Assembly (NCBI GenBank): GCA_023391835.1
Contig: JAEWAE010000011.1
Coordinates: 1-64,000, forward strand
DNA: 64,000 bases
Reading direction: 5' to 3'
From: Bacillota bacterium
Lineage (GTDB): Bacteria; Bacillota; Clostridia; Oscillospirales; Ethanoligenentaceae
Position numbers and translations under genes: made by a program. The notes beneath the pieces were generated by a model, which saw nothing but the letters and a program-made list of their open reading frames with translations, searched no databases and was not told the origin of the DNA. Positions 1-9,433 of this stretch are shown in pieces (within the stretch, counting starts at the first letter, position 1; each line of letters begins with the position of its first letter).

Positions 1-47
1 GCTTTAGCGGCGGCCTGTAAAGATAATGCGGTTGGCAGATTTTTTCA

Positions 48-121
48 ATGCGTCTTAAGACGCATGTCAGTAATATGCCCTTCTAGGGCTGGTGCATACC
101 ACGCGTTCAACGCGTGGTTTT
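48..121 (+). mobile_element. Possible right end of an IS200/IS605-type element
   Basis: Three nested hairpins lie here: a perfect 18-bp palindrome (48-65), a GCCC/GGGC hairpin (77-89) and a perfect 10-bp-arm hairpin (98-118) followed by TTTTGATTGAC. A string of hairpins ending in a strong terminal hairpin is what the right end (and overlapping guide-RNA region) of tnpB-bearing IS200/IS605 elements looks like. No transposase is visible, as the element would lie to the left of the window. The assignment is inference; an ordinary terminator of a plus-strand gene is the alternative. Confidence 0.3.
98..121 (+). terminator. Hairpin with short T run
   Basis: Arms ACCACGCGTT (98-107) and AACGCGTGGT (109-118) pair perfectly around one base and are followed by TTT on the plus strand. 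It would stop a plus-strand transcript entering from the left. In the other direction there is no T run, so it is not an obvious terminator for the minus-strand lyase that ends at 145. Confidence 0.45.
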
Positions 122-144
122 GATTGACATGCCTCAAGAAAATA

Positions 145-3100
145 TTACCGATCGGCAAGCCATTTCCACAGCCAGTTTAGAATCCAGCCGAACGGCCCAC
201 TGAAATCGGGTGTGTCTTCGGCTACGGAAAATCGCACCGTGCTGTCGCCGGCGGGGACGCTGCAGGTCAGCATGCCGGTCCGCGCCTGATAGCTGCCGCT
301 GCTGCCGGGAAGCATCCGGACCGATTTTCCTTTGCCGACATAGAGAGACACCGTCGCGGCCTGCGCGGCGCGGACGGTCGCAGAGGCCTGCTTTTCCGAG
401 GCCTGCTTTTCCTGTGAAAGGTCGACATAGGCGCTCACCTGCCCGGAAGAAGTCAGCAGTGTGCGGCCCTGATACCGCAGCGAGGTGCCGTCGGTGAGGG
501 CGTATCCCTCATAGCTGCGGCCTGATATGCCGAGCAGGCTCGCCTGCGCCGCGTCGGCGCTCAGCGCTCCGCCGGTGACCGTCTGCCCGCTGCGGCGGAA
601 CAGCACCAGGTCGCTTTGGCGGTCGGCGTACCGGATGGCGGCACCCAGTGTGCTCCCGGTGTCATATCGGCGGGCGATGGTGACCGGCTGATCCTCCGCC
701 GAGCGGTCGGCGGTGTCTTTGAGCAGGATATTCGTCACGGCGGTGTAATATTGATGCGCGCTGCTTTCGGGCGCACTGGTGCCGGTGCAGGTCATGGTCA
801 GCGTGTGCCGCCCGGCCGAGAGAGCAATTTTGCCCAGATGATTCTCGTTGCCCTGGGTGACGTTCGGCGCGGCCACATAGCCGTCGTAAGGCGAGCCAAG
901 CTTGGCACCGTCGACAGAGGCCTGATAGATGCCGTACCAGTAGGAGTTGGGCATCATAAGCGTCATGTCGTAGGACCCGGCTTTATCCACATCGAATTGC
1001 CAGGTGACGGTGCTGCCCACCCCGCTGCCGCGGAAAAGGGCGCTGCCGGAGCTGATAGACCCCGTCGTCCCGTCGGAAAGCACCTGTGTGGGCTGGAAAA
1101 CGGAGGCCGGGATGGAAACGGCGGCATTATAGGTGTTGAGTACGGTCAGAAACTGCTGGGTCGACGATTTCACCGTGTTGGAAGCGTGAATATAGGGCCC
1201 GTATTTGGAGGCATACATGTCGGTGTCGATCTGCAGCGGGCTGCTCGCGACAAACTGCGCGAACAGATCCGACTGCCCCTTTTTCACTTCCAGCGTGTTG
1301 CCGGTCTGGGAGGAAGTGACGCCGCTGACGGCCGTGCGGTTGACGAAAAGACTGTCCCATCCCGCCGTGTAAAGGCTCCAGGTGAAGGTGCGCGGCTGGG
1401 AGGAAGCCAGATCGTCAAAGATCAGATAGTACGGTTGGTTTTTGTGATTGACCATGACCGTGTGGCGGTCGAATTTGTCGAGCAGCCCCCCGTAGGCTCC
1501 CGCCGCGCTGCCGATCATGTAGGCGTAGGATGATGTCATCAGCTTGGGCGACAGGCTGCCTCCGCCCTTATAAACCTGCGCGCCGGTGGCGGTGTCTTTC
1601 ACCCAATCCACCAGAATGGTGTTGTGGCCCACCTTGGATTTGAAATTCCACTCCTGGTCATAGGAAAAGTTGGAATATCCCGGGTCGTCGGCCAGCCATT
1701 GGCCGTTGGTGGCGATCAGGAAGCTGTTTTGGTCGAAATGATTGTGGCCTAGTCCGGTGTTGTTGCTGACAAGGCCGAAAAGCGTGTCGGTCGCGTTCCA
1801 GCCGGTACGCATGGCACCCCATCCCACGCTGCCGATGACGGCGGCGTCGCCCACTGTACTCTGGGGGTCGGATATGGGCATCGCCTTGTTGAGATATAGG
1901 AATTGCTTGGTCAGCAGCACGGTGCTGAGCGGTTTGGCCTTGGAAAGATACCACCCCGCCAGGCCGTTGCCGTGGTTGGCCAGCACCGAGAAAGTCTGAT
2001 AGAAACCACTGGATTCCGTGGCGTCCGACACCGGAGCCAGCGTGTAGGCACCGGGCACCGAGAAGGCGGCGACCCATTTGGTGAGATCCTCATTGAGCCA
2101 GCTGTCGTCCACATACTCGTTGTGCCCGGTGACGCGCGCCAGACTCTCGAAGGCATCCACCATATTTTCGGTGGCGTAGGAGGTATAGCCGAAGCCCTCC
2201 TGATTGCCAGAGGTCTTGCGCTCGTTGAGATACCAGGTGAAAAAGTCGGTGGCGCGGGTCAGATAGCGGTTGGTGTCCGCCGCATCCACGTCGCCCATCA
2301 GCGCAAGGGCGCCCGTGGTCAGCGCGGAAGCCCGCAGCGCCTGAATGTTATGGTCGACTTTTTCCTCGGCGTCCGCATACAGAGGCTCGAGGCCCTTCTG
2401 AATCAGGGCGCTCTGCATCGCCGTGCGCTGATCGGCGCTCATCTGGTCGTAAAGCAGGTCATATACGGTGGAAAAGCCGAACACGATATCCGCGGTGTCG
2501 AGATTGGTGGTGACGGAGCTGTCTTTGGGATCGTGCCAGCCGGCCCAGGTGGTCATGCCCATGGCAAACTGGATGGCCCGGTCGGAATAGGCCGTGTTGC
2601 CGCTGAGAATGTACGCCATGGAAAGGATCTCCATACGATCCTCCAGCCCGCGGGTGATTGCCGTCCAGAATGGATAGTTGCCGTAGCCGGTGGGCTGGTC
2701 GGGCGACACCGAGGCGATATCCACGCCGGTGGGGGGCGAGGGGATCGTGATCCGGAAGGACTGTCCGTAGACGCTGTCAAAATTAAAAGACATCTGATGT
2801 TCGGCCAGATAGGCATCCGCCTGCGCAAAAATCTGATCGGCGATCTGCTTGCCGGAAGAGCCCATGGCGGTCACTTCCGTATCCTGCGCTTTGGCCCTCA
2901 GGGAGGCCAGGTCGGCGGCGGTGAAAAGCACCTTCGGGTGCCCGCTGACGGAAGCGGAAAAACTCCTCACGGTCTCCGGCTGAGGCGTATAGGGGACGAT
3001 GCCGCCGTCGTCGGCATACACCACGCCGTTTACATCCGACGCCTGATAGATCAGCAGCGTGGCGTAGACCGTGCCCGTTGGGGCGGCGGCGTCGACGTCG

Positions 3101-5532
3101 ACCTCCGTCCATGCCCCGGTGTGTGACAGAGTTGCGGTGGCAACGCCGATGCGCTGGCTGTTTTCATTCCAGAATTCCAGATAGAGTTCGGAAGTGCTGA
3201 TGTCGTTATAGAGCATCATGCTGCCGCGGTAGGATTCCCCGGCCGTCACCGCAACGGGCGAGCTGCGCAGGCCGTTGCCGCCGAGGGTGGCGGAAGACAG
3301 TCGGACGGCATACTGGCCCCCGTGGACGATGTTGCCGACAAGCTCCACGGAATTATCGGCGCCGTATTTGCTCCAGCTCTTGATGGTGCCGTCCGCGTTG
3401 ACGCCGTCTTCAAACCCGGGGTTGGGCAGCGTCTTGGCATACGTCACCGGCGTGGAACCCTGGATGGAGACGTTATCCACATAGCTCACGCCGCCACTTT
3501 GATAAATCATGACGGCCGCCGCCACGGCTCCCGTCGGGGCGTTGAGTTTGCCGGTGGTGACGGTTTCCCAGACGTTGGTTTTGGAACTGGCCGGGTATTG
3601 AGTCAGGACCTGGGTGCCGTCCGACTTGACCCAGTAGCAGTAAAGCGAGAGCTTGCCGGCGCCCGTGTTATAAAAGTCGGCGCTGAAGGTATAGGAGTTC
3701 CCCGCCGTGACGGAAACAAGCGGGCTGATCAGGCCGCCGCGCAGGCTGCTGCCGGCCGCGCCCGTCATATCCATGCGCACCGCCTGACTGCCGCCGGCCG
3801 TCGCGTCCGATTCCAGTGAAACATCCGCGCCGCTGGTCCAGAAATAGGCGCTCCACCCGACGGGGTAGCCGATGGCGTTGACATCCTTGTCCTCAAAATC
3901 CCCGTTGGTCAGCGTGCCGGCGGGCGGAGTCTTTTCCACCGATACCCCGTCAACGAGCAGGCTGCCACCCGTCTGGGCGGTCTGCTCAATGGTCACCTGG
4001 GCGGAAACGGCCCCGGCAGGGGAGAGTATGTAGCCGGATGCTTTCAGAAACGAGGCGGAACCCGGCAGAGAGGGCGACAGTTCCATGTACCCGTAGCCGA
4101 GCCAGAAATTTGCAGCGAGTAACTGGCCGCTCGCGTCGTAAAAACGCAGATAGACGCGGGGTTTCTGGCCGGTGCTGTTTTTGAACGCGCAGGACACCGT
4201 GTAAAACGCGCCCGCATCGACCGCGAAGCGGTTGGATGCGACGCCGTTTAAGTCGGAGGCCCAATTCAGGCTGAGACTGTGGGTGCCGTCCCCGTTGCCG
4301 GCGACGACGGCCGAGCCACTGGTGCCGATCTTGCTCCAACTGTCGGGCAGCTGGCCCACCGTGCCTTTTTCAAATGAGGGGTTGTCGAGCGCCGCCTCCA
4401 CCGGCGAAACGGGCACAGCCGCCGGGGCAATGCTGAAATCATCCACATAGCATACGCCCGCCTCGTCGCCGCCGTACTGCCATACGGTGGCGGTGGCAAA
4501 CACCACACCGGCCGGAATGGAGGCGTGGATCGTCAGCGCCTCCCACTGGCCGGAGGAGGCAGAGGACACGTTCGCCGGTTTCCCGGCTGTGACCGCCGCG
4601 CCGTTGGCGTCATAGTATTCCACCGACAAATAGGGCTGTGCGCCGCTCTCTTTCCACACCGCGGCGGAAAAATCATAGGTTTTGCCGGCTGTGACGGAAA
4701 CAAGGCCGGTGCGGACCGTATTGTTGGAATAGGCCCGCTTGACGGTCGTGAGCTTCAGACTGGCTATGCCGGTGTGGGCGGGAGCGCTGACGATTTCTTC
4801 CGTGCCGTAATACCCATAGCCCCATTCCCACGTGGAATAGCCGGCCGGTTCGTCCCGCTGGGCATCCAGGCCGTCTTCAAAGCCGCCGTTGGCTAGCGTA
4901 AGCCCGTCGGTGAGCGCCGTCAGCGCCACGTCGTCGATATAGACGGTGCTGCCGGAAGCGACGGTCAGCGAGACGGTCGCATAGACGGCGCCGTCCGGCG
5001 CACAGGCGGGCAGAATGCCGGACGAGGTGTTGGTGGTGATGAATTTCCAGCCGCTGCCGGTTGCGGAATATTGCTTGGAAGCGCCGGCAATCACGCCGCC
5101 GGAAGCGTCGTGGAAATCCAGCGTTGCCATAAAACTGCCGGCATCCGTACGGCTGTGCATTTCCAGCCGGTAAAGCGTGCCGGGCGTGACGGCGACCGGG
5201 TCGCTGACCACGCCGTATGTGCCGGTGCCGGTGTAGGTGAGTTTCAAAGATTTGGCGCCGCGGAACACATAGCCTTCGGTACGGGTCTCCTGCGTGAAGG
5301 CGCCGTTTGCCGCATCCGAGCCGGTTATCACGCTCCAGTCGGAAGGGGTGCCGCTGCCCAGCTCAAAAGACGGGTTTTGCAGCGTGACGGGGTAAGAGAC
5401 TGCGGCGGCGCTCGGATCGGCGGCCCTGGCGGTCAGAGCGCCGGATCGGCCGGCCTTGCCGGCCAAGGTCATGCTCGGCAGGAGCAGCACCGCGGAAAGG
5501 AAAAACGCGCAGATCTTTTTCATTGCCTTCAT
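145..5532 (-). CDS. Secreted multimodular heparinase II/III-like polysaccharide lyase
   Basis: 1795-residue exported protein predicted to cut a uronate-containing polysaccharide by beta-elimination. The N-terminus has a basic start and hydrophobic core (residues 5-24) typical of a signal peptide. Five tandem jelly-roll carbohydrate-binding modules of the CenC/CBM4-9 kind follow at about 45-207, 210-372, 380-537, 540-694 and 699-850; each opens with an N-x-(S/G/D)-F-E motif and closes near a (Y/V)-(V/I/A)-D-(D/N/G) motif. The catalytic part starts near 862 (HPKVLFTAADL) and holds the heparinase II/III signature GHNHFDQNSFLI near 1260. A further binding domain lies at about 1497-1597. No sorting motif or C-terminal anchor is seen. 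Start ATG 5532 has a GGAGGG site 8 bases upstream, which favours it over the next ATG. The exact PL family and substrate cannot be read from sequence alone. Confidence 0.85.
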   Translation of the reverse strand: MKAMKKICAFFLSAVLLLPSMTLAGKAGRSGALTARAADPSAAAVSYPVTLQNPSFELGSGTPSDWSVITGSDAANGAFTQETRTEGYVFRGAKSLKLTYTGTGTYGVVSDPVAVTPGTLYRLEMHSRTDAGSFMATLDFHDASGGVIAGASKQYSATGSGWKFITTNTSSGILPACAPDGAVYATVSLTVASGSTVYIDDVALTALTDGLTLANGGFEDGLDAQRDEPAGYSTWEWGYGYYGTEEIVSAPAHTGIASLKLTTVKRAYSNNTVRTGLVSVTAGKTYDFSAAVWKESGAQPYLSVEYYDANGAAVTAGKPANVSSASSGQWEALTIHASIPAGVVFATATVWQYGGDEAGVCYVDDFSIAPAAVPVSPVEAALDNPSFEKGTVGQLPDSWSKIGTSGSAVVAGNGDGTHSLSLNWASDLNGVASNRFAVDAGAFYTVSCAFKNSTGQKPRVYLRFYDASGQLLAANFWLGYGYMELSPSLPGSASFLKASGYILSPAGAVSAQVTIEQTAQTGGSLLVDGVSVEKTPPAGTLTNGDFEDKDVNAIGYPVGWSAYFWTSGADVSLESDATAGGSQAVRMDMTGAAGSSLRGGLISPLVSVTAGNSYTFSADFYNTGAGKLSLYCYWVKSDGTQVLTQYPASSKTNVWETVTTGKLNAPTGAVAAAVMIYQSGGVSYVDNVSIQGSTPVTYAKTLPNPGFEDGVNADGTIKSWSKYGADNSVELVGNIVHGGQYAVRLSSATLGGNGLRSSPVAVTAGESYRGSMMLYNDISTSELYLEFWNENSQRIGVATATLSHTGAWTEVDVDAAAPTGTVYATLLIYQASDVNGVVYADDGGIVPYTPQPETVRSFSASVSGHPKVLFTAADLASLRAKAQDTEVTAMGSSGKQIADQIFAQADAYLAEHQMSFNFDSVYGQSFRITIPSPPTGVDIASVSPDQPTGYGNYPFWTAITRGLEDRMEILSMAYILSGNTAYSDRAIQFAMGMTTWAGWHDPKDSSVTTNLDTADIVFGFSTVYDLLYDQMSADQRTAMQSALIQKGLEPLYADAEEKVDHNIQALRASALTTGALALMGDVDAADTNRYLTRATDFFTWYLNERKTSGNQEGFGYTSYATENMVDAFESLARVTGHNEYVDDSWLNEDLTKWVAAFSVPGAYTLAPVSDATESSGFYQTFSVLANHGNGLAGWYLSKAKPLSTVLLTKQFLYLNKAMPISDPQSTVGDAAVIGSVGWGAMRTGWNATDTLFGLVSNNTGLGHNHFDQNSFLIATNGQWLADDPGYSNFSYDQEWNFKSKVGHNTILVDWVKDTATGAQVYKGGGSLSPKLMTSSYAYMIGSAAGAYGGLLDKFDRHTVMVNHKNQPYYLIFDDLASSQPRTFTWSLYTAGWDSLFVNRTAVSGVTSSQTGNTLEVKKGQSDLFAQFVASSPLQIDTDMYASKYGPYIHASNTVKSSTQQFLTVLNTYNAAVSIPASVFQPTQVLSDGTTGSISSGSALFRGSGVGSTVTWQFDVDKAGSYDMTLMMPNSYWYGIYQASVDGAKLGSPYDGYVAAPNVTQGNENHLGKIALSAGRHTLTMTCTGTSAPESSAHQYYTAVTNILLKDTADRSAEDQPVTIARRYDTGSTLGAAIRYADRQSDLVLFRRSGQTVTGGALSADAAQASLLGISGRSYEGYALTDGTSLRYQGRTLLTSSGQVSAYVDLSQEKQASEKQASATVRAAQAATVSLYVGKGKSVRMLPGSSGSYQARTGMLTCSVPAGDSTVRFSVAEDTPDFSGPFGWILNWLWKWLADR

Positions 5533-6030
5533 TCAAATCCACCCTCCTCAAAAGTTTGTCGTTTCGTAAGGGCGCCGCGGCCCGGCATGGCGACAGGCAG
5601 CCGCCGGGAACGGGCGGCGCAGGGCCGGTACGGGAGCGCCGCATTCCAAGCGGCCCCCGCGGGCAAACGATCGGAAGGATGGCAGAATGAAAAGAAATCC
5701 GTGGCGGCGCAGTCGGCCCGTGGGAGTTTTACCAGTCTGTCAGCTTCATCATATCGATTTCGTCGGCGGTGTACAAGCGTATGGGAAAAAATAGTAATAA
5801 AGGAGTATATTATCATACGATCCGTCAAAAGCCCGGCCCGGCTGCCGGCCGGAGGAGGCGAAAGGGCCCGGTGCCGTCGTAAAATCAGTCAATCTTCCGA
5901 TACGATAGGGTGAGCAATCCCACACCGCCGCCGGTATAATGAAGGCGAATCCGGGGAGCGGGCTGGAAATGCGCGCATCCCGCCGCGCTTGCCGGATCCG
6001 AATCATCCGAGGATAAAAGGGGTGTCCGCT
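5533..6030. other. Divergent intergenic region between lyase and gdh operon
   Basis: About 500 bases separate the minus-strand lyase from the plus-strand operon. An AT-rich patch at 5780-5830 stands out from GC-rich surroundings and probably carries promoter elements, but no well-matched -35/-10 pair was found in it. A TATAAT at 5935-5940 points toward gdh. No coding sequence is recognised. Confidence 0.5.
5911..5940 (+). promoter_or_regulatory. Candidate -10 element for the gdh operon
   Basis: A perfect TATAAT lies at 5935-5940, about 90 bases before the gdh start. The best -35 at 18-bp spacing (TGAGCA, 5911-5916) matches consensus poorly, so an activator may be needed. Confidence 0.3.
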
Positions 6031-7314
6031 GTGTCTGAAAAAAATCATGGCGCCGCCGGTTCCACATATAATCCCTATGAAAATATGCTGACGGTTCTGC
6101 GCGGCGCGGCCGCCCGTCTGGGCTACCGGCAAGACGAATACATCACGCTGGAATATCCCGAGAGGGAACTCAAGGTCTCTGTCCCCGTGGAAATGGACGA
6201 CGGCAGCATCCGGGTGTTCGACGGCTACCGGGTGCAGCATTCGAGCCTGCGCGGCCCGTGCAAGGGCGGCGTACGGTATCATCCCGACGTCAACATCGAC
6301 GAAGTCAAGGCGCTGGCCGCCTGGATGACGCTCAAATGCGCCGTGGTGAATATCCCCTACGGCGGGGCCAAGGGCGCCGTGCGGGTGGATGTCAATGCGC
6401 TCAGCTCCGGGGAACTGCAGCGGCTGACCCGGCGTTACACGGCGATGATCCTGCCCATCATCGGGCCGGAAAAAGACATTCCCGCGCCCGATGTCAACAC
6501 CAACGCCCATACAATGGGTATCATCATGGATACATACAGCATGCTCAAAGGGTACCCGGTGCCGGGCGTGGTGACCGGCAAACCCATCTGCATCGGCGGT
6601 TCTCTGGGGCGGGAGGAGGCCACCGGCCGGGGCGTGACGCTGGTGGCGCTGCGCACGATGGAAAAGCTGGGCCTTGCGCCGGCAAAGACCCGCATCGCCG
6701 TGCAAGGCTTCGGCAACGTCGGCTCCGCCGCCTGTTCGCTGCTGTACGCTCACGGCTGCCGCATCGTAGGGGTCAGCGACGTATCGGGCGGAGTATACTG
6801 CGCCCAGGGGCTCGATATCCCGGCCATGCGGGAATTCATGCGGCAGCCCGGGGCTTCCGTCAGCGACTATTCCGCGCCGGGGGTGCGGCACGTGCCACGG
6901 GAGGAGATTATTACCTGCGACGCCGACGTGCTCATCCCCGCCGCCATGGAAAACCAGCTCACCGGCGAAAACGCCGATAAAATCCGGGCCGGGGTCATCA
7001 TCGAGGCGGCCAACGGCCCCACCTCGGTGGACGCGGACCGCATGCTCGAAAAGAAAAAGACGCTTGTGGTGCCGGACGTGCTGGCCAATGCGGGCGGCGT
7101 GATCGTTTCCTACTTCGAATGGGTGCAGAATATCCAGTCGCTTTTTTGGGACGAGGAGGAAGTCAATCAGTCGCTCAAAAAGATTTTGCTCAAAGCGTTC
7201 GACGAGGTGTGGGCCACCCGGGAAGAAGCGGACGTCACGCTGCGGATGGCGGCCTACATGACGGCGCTCCGGCGGCTGGTGGATGCTAAGCGCTGCCGAC
7301 CGGTATTTCCATGA
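6031..7314 (+). CDS. gdh: Glutamate dehydrogenase (Glu/Leu/Phe/Val family)
   Basis: Interconverts glutamate with 2-oxoglutarate and ammonium using NAD(P). With the start at GTG 6031 the protein has 427 residues, usual for the hexameric class. The substrate and catalytic lysines appear at K78 (CKGGVRYH), K102 (KCAVV) and K114 (PYGGAKG), with the spacing of the Clostridium symbiosum enzyme (K89, K113, K125), and the catalytic aspartate at D154 (APDVNTN). The Rossmann motif GFGNVGSAA follows. GTG 6031 is preceded by AGGGGT at 6017-6022; GTG 6022 is an alternative, and ATG 5989 has no ribosome site. The next gene starts 31 bases downstream, so gdh appears to head a carbohydrate operon, where it could capture or release the ammonium of amino sugars. 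Cofactor preference is not readable with confidence. Confidence 0.93.
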   Translation: MSEKNHGAAGSTYNPYENMLTVLRGAAARLGYRQDEYITLEYPERELKVSVPVEMDDGSIRVFDGYRVQHSSLRGPCKGGVRYHPDVNIDEVKALAAWMTLKCAVVNIPYGGAKGAVRVDVNALSSGELQRLTRRYTAMILPIIGPEKDIPAPDVNTNAHTMGIIMDTYSMLKGYPVPGVVTGKPICIGGSLGREEATGRGVTLVALRTMEKLGLAPAKTRIAVQGFGNVGSAACSLLYAHGCRIVGVSDVSGGVYCAQGLDIPAMREFMRQPGASVSDYSAPGVRHVPREEIITCDADVLIPAAMENQLTGENADKIRAGVIIEAANGPTSVDADRMLEKKKTLVVPDVLANAGGVIVSYFEWVQNIQSLFWDEEEVNQSLKKILLKAFDEVWATREEADVTLRMAAYMTALRRLVDAKRCRPVFP

Positions 7315-7345
7315 CGCCAGCCTGAAAGAATGGGAGGAGTAAACG

Positions 7346-9433
7346 GTGGAAGATACCAGTCCGGCCCGGGCGGCGGATTTCCTGCACCGCCCGATGCGCA
7401 TCGCGGCCATACAGTTTGCCCAGCGGCAGGAGGACACCATGCGGGTGCCCTCCGTGCTGGAACAGGGCGGCTTCAACGTCGAGCAGCTGCTCCACGCGGT
7501 GGGTGAGGCAGGCTACGGTTTTTACCGGCCTGAAACACACGAGACGCGGCTGCGGGCGTATCTCGCCGACAGCGCCCGCCGGGGCATTCATGTCATCCTC
7601 TATGAAAACGCCCATATGATGCCGCCCGACATGCACGCGGCTCATCCGGATTGGGCGCAGATCGACGCCGAAGGGCGGCCGATCCCCGCCTATGGGGCGT
7701 ATACGCTGGCGTGTGTCAACAGCCCGTGGAGGGATTTTGCCATCGACAGCGCCCGCCGGGCGGCGGAGCTGCCCATCGAGGGCCTTTTTCTGGATGGGCC
7801 GCTTTTCGCGACCGGGGGGTGCCTCTGCGGCGAATGCCGCCGGCTCTTTGCGCAGCGGTTCCACTATCCCATCGCATCCGCCCGCCCCGCGGATCTGCTC
7901 GCCTTTCACTCGGAAAGCATCGCCCGCTTCGTGCGGGATGTGCGCGGCGCGCTGGACCGCAGCGGCCGGCAAATCCCGCTTTACTGCAACACCATCGGCC
8001 TTGCGCAGAATACCACCGGGTGCGACATCGACACCGTTTTCCCCTATGTCGACCTGATCGGGTCGGAGGGCGGATTCCTGTTTTACGGCGACCCGAACGA
8101 GGTCTCCATCTGGCACGGGACGGAGTGTGTCAAATATCTGGAATCCAAATCCCGCGGCAAGCCCTATGTGATTTTTAACGCCGGCAACCATCAGCCTTGG
8201 GCCCGCTATATGCACACGCCGCAGGAAACGACGGCGCTTTACGCCACGACGGTGGCGGGCGGCGGCAACGTGTGGTTCGGCATCCATGGGCTGATCGACG
8301 ATTTCGACACCCCGGCGGGGCGGGCGGCTTTCCGTTTCAACCGATTTCTTAGGGAAAACGAAGCCTATTTGACCGGCACGGAGCCTTGCGCCGACATCGC
8401 CCTGCTGTGGTCGGCCGATACGCTCAACACCTTCCCCGAGGAGGTAGCCGAAACCGATTTTACCCGCCGGCGCGGAACCGCCCGCCCGAAGGGGAGCGGC
8501 TCTTTTCAGCGGGAATTCCACGGCATGGCCGACATGCTGCTGCGGCGGCACCGGCAGTTCGCAATCCTTGACGAAACGGGCGTGAAGGCGGGAGACTTGG
8601 AACGTTACGGGGTGCTGATCCTGCCCAACACCCTTTGCCTTCCCGACGAGGTGATCGGGCACATCCGCCGGTTTGTGGAAAAGGGCGGTCGCCTGATCGT
8701 GACGCTGGCGGCCGGGCAGTACGCCGCAGGCGGTGCGGCACGCGCCGTGAACCCCTTGCACGGGCTGCTGGGCATCCGCCGGGTGGTTTCCGTCGCCGAT
8801 GTCGAGCCGGGCTGCGGCTATCTGCTCCGCCCGCTGCCCGATGGCGGGGAAGAGGTCACTGCCGGATTTGCCGGCCCGGTGATGGAGTGCGCATTCGAGC
8901 CGGAGGTGCAGACGCTGGTGAAGGCGTTTACTCCGCTGGAGGGGCGGTACTCCGCTTTCCCCGACGAAACATTCCCCGCCGTCACGCTTCGCCGCCTGGG
9001 CAAAGGGGAGGCCGTCTTTATCGCGGGGGGCATCGGCGCGACCCATGTGGGTTTCGGAGTGCCCTGCATGGAAGAGATCACGGACACACTGGTTGCACGA
9101 ATGAGCCGCGGCGAGCTCAAAGTGGAACACGCGTTTTCCTCGCTGGAAACGGAGCTGCGCGCCATCCCCGGCCGGGGCGTAAAGCTCGTGCACTTTGTCA
9201 ACCATACCGGCTGCATGCGCCGCCCGGTGGAAGAGTGCATTTCCTGCCGAGATATCCGGGTGACGCTGCGCGCCGACCGGCCGGTGGCGCGCGTGCGGCG
9301 GCTGTTTTATCCCGCGGATATCGCCTTTACCCAGCGGGGGGACGAAGTGACTTTTTCGCTGGACGTGACCGATTACGAGCTGGTCGCAGTGGAAACGGAA
9401 TGCCCCTCACACACGGAAGGAGCGGCCCGATGA
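7346..9433 (+). CDS. Putative glycoside hydrolase, GHL6-type with GH42 trimerisation-like domain
   Basis: 695-residue cytoplasmic protein (no signal peptide). The first 350 residues look like the hypothetical glycosyl hydrolase 6 (GHL6) TIM barrel: the segment from GYGFYRPETH through HPDWAQIDAEGRP, then EGLFLDGPLF and a CLCGEC cysteine motif. From about 390 to 560 it resembles the beta-galactosidase trimerisation domain of GH42 (for example YGVLILPNTLCLPDEV). No member of GHL6 has a firm activity that I know of, so substrate and catalytic residues are not assigned. GTG start with GGGAGGAG 6 bases upstream. Its stop overlaps the start of the next glycosidase by four bases, implying translational coupling and a shared substrate. 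Confidence 0.75.
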   Translation: MEDTSPARAADFLHRPMRIAAIQFAQRQEDTMRVPSVLEQGGFNVEQLLHAVGEAGYGFYRPETHETRLRAYLADSARRGIHVILYENAHMMPPDMHAAHPDWAQIDAEGRPIPAYGAYTLACVNSPWRDFAIDSARRAAELPIEGLFLDGPLFATGGCLCGECRRLFAQRFHYPIASARPADLLAFHSESIARFVRDVRGALDRSGRQIPLYCNTIGLAQNTTGCDIDTVFPYVDLIGSEGGFLFYGDPNEVSIWHGTECVKYLESKSRGKPYVIFNAGNHQPWARYMHTPQETTALYATTVAGGGNVWFGIHGLIDDFDTPAGRAAFRFNRFLRENEAYLTGTEPCADIALLWSADTLNTFPEEVAETDFTRRRGTARPKGSGSFQREFHGMADMLLRRHRQFAILDETGVKAGDLERYGVLILPNTLCLPDEVIGHIRRFVEKGGRLIVTLAAGQYAAGGAARAVNPLHGLLGIRRVVSVADVEPGCGYLLRPLPDGGEEVTAGFAGPVMECAFEPEVQTLVKAFTPLEGRYSAFPDETFPAVTLRRLGKGEAVFIAGGIGATHVGFGVPCMEEITDTLVARMSRGELKVEHAFSSLETELRAIPGRGVKLVHFVNHTGCMRRPVEECISCRDIRVTLRADRPVARVRRLFYPADIAFTQRGDEVTFSLDVTDYELVAVETECPSHTEGAAR

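Noticed and set aside
616..1533. Long plus-strand reading frame opposite the heparinase-like gene (also 1903-3126)
   Set aside because: GC-rich antisense shadow with no ribosome site and no family resemblance; the minus-strand protein is clearly real.
5749..7476. 575-codon minus-strand frame over gdh
   Set aside because: Complementary to a fully conserved glutamate dehydrogenase; arginine/histidine/proline-rich shadow composition.
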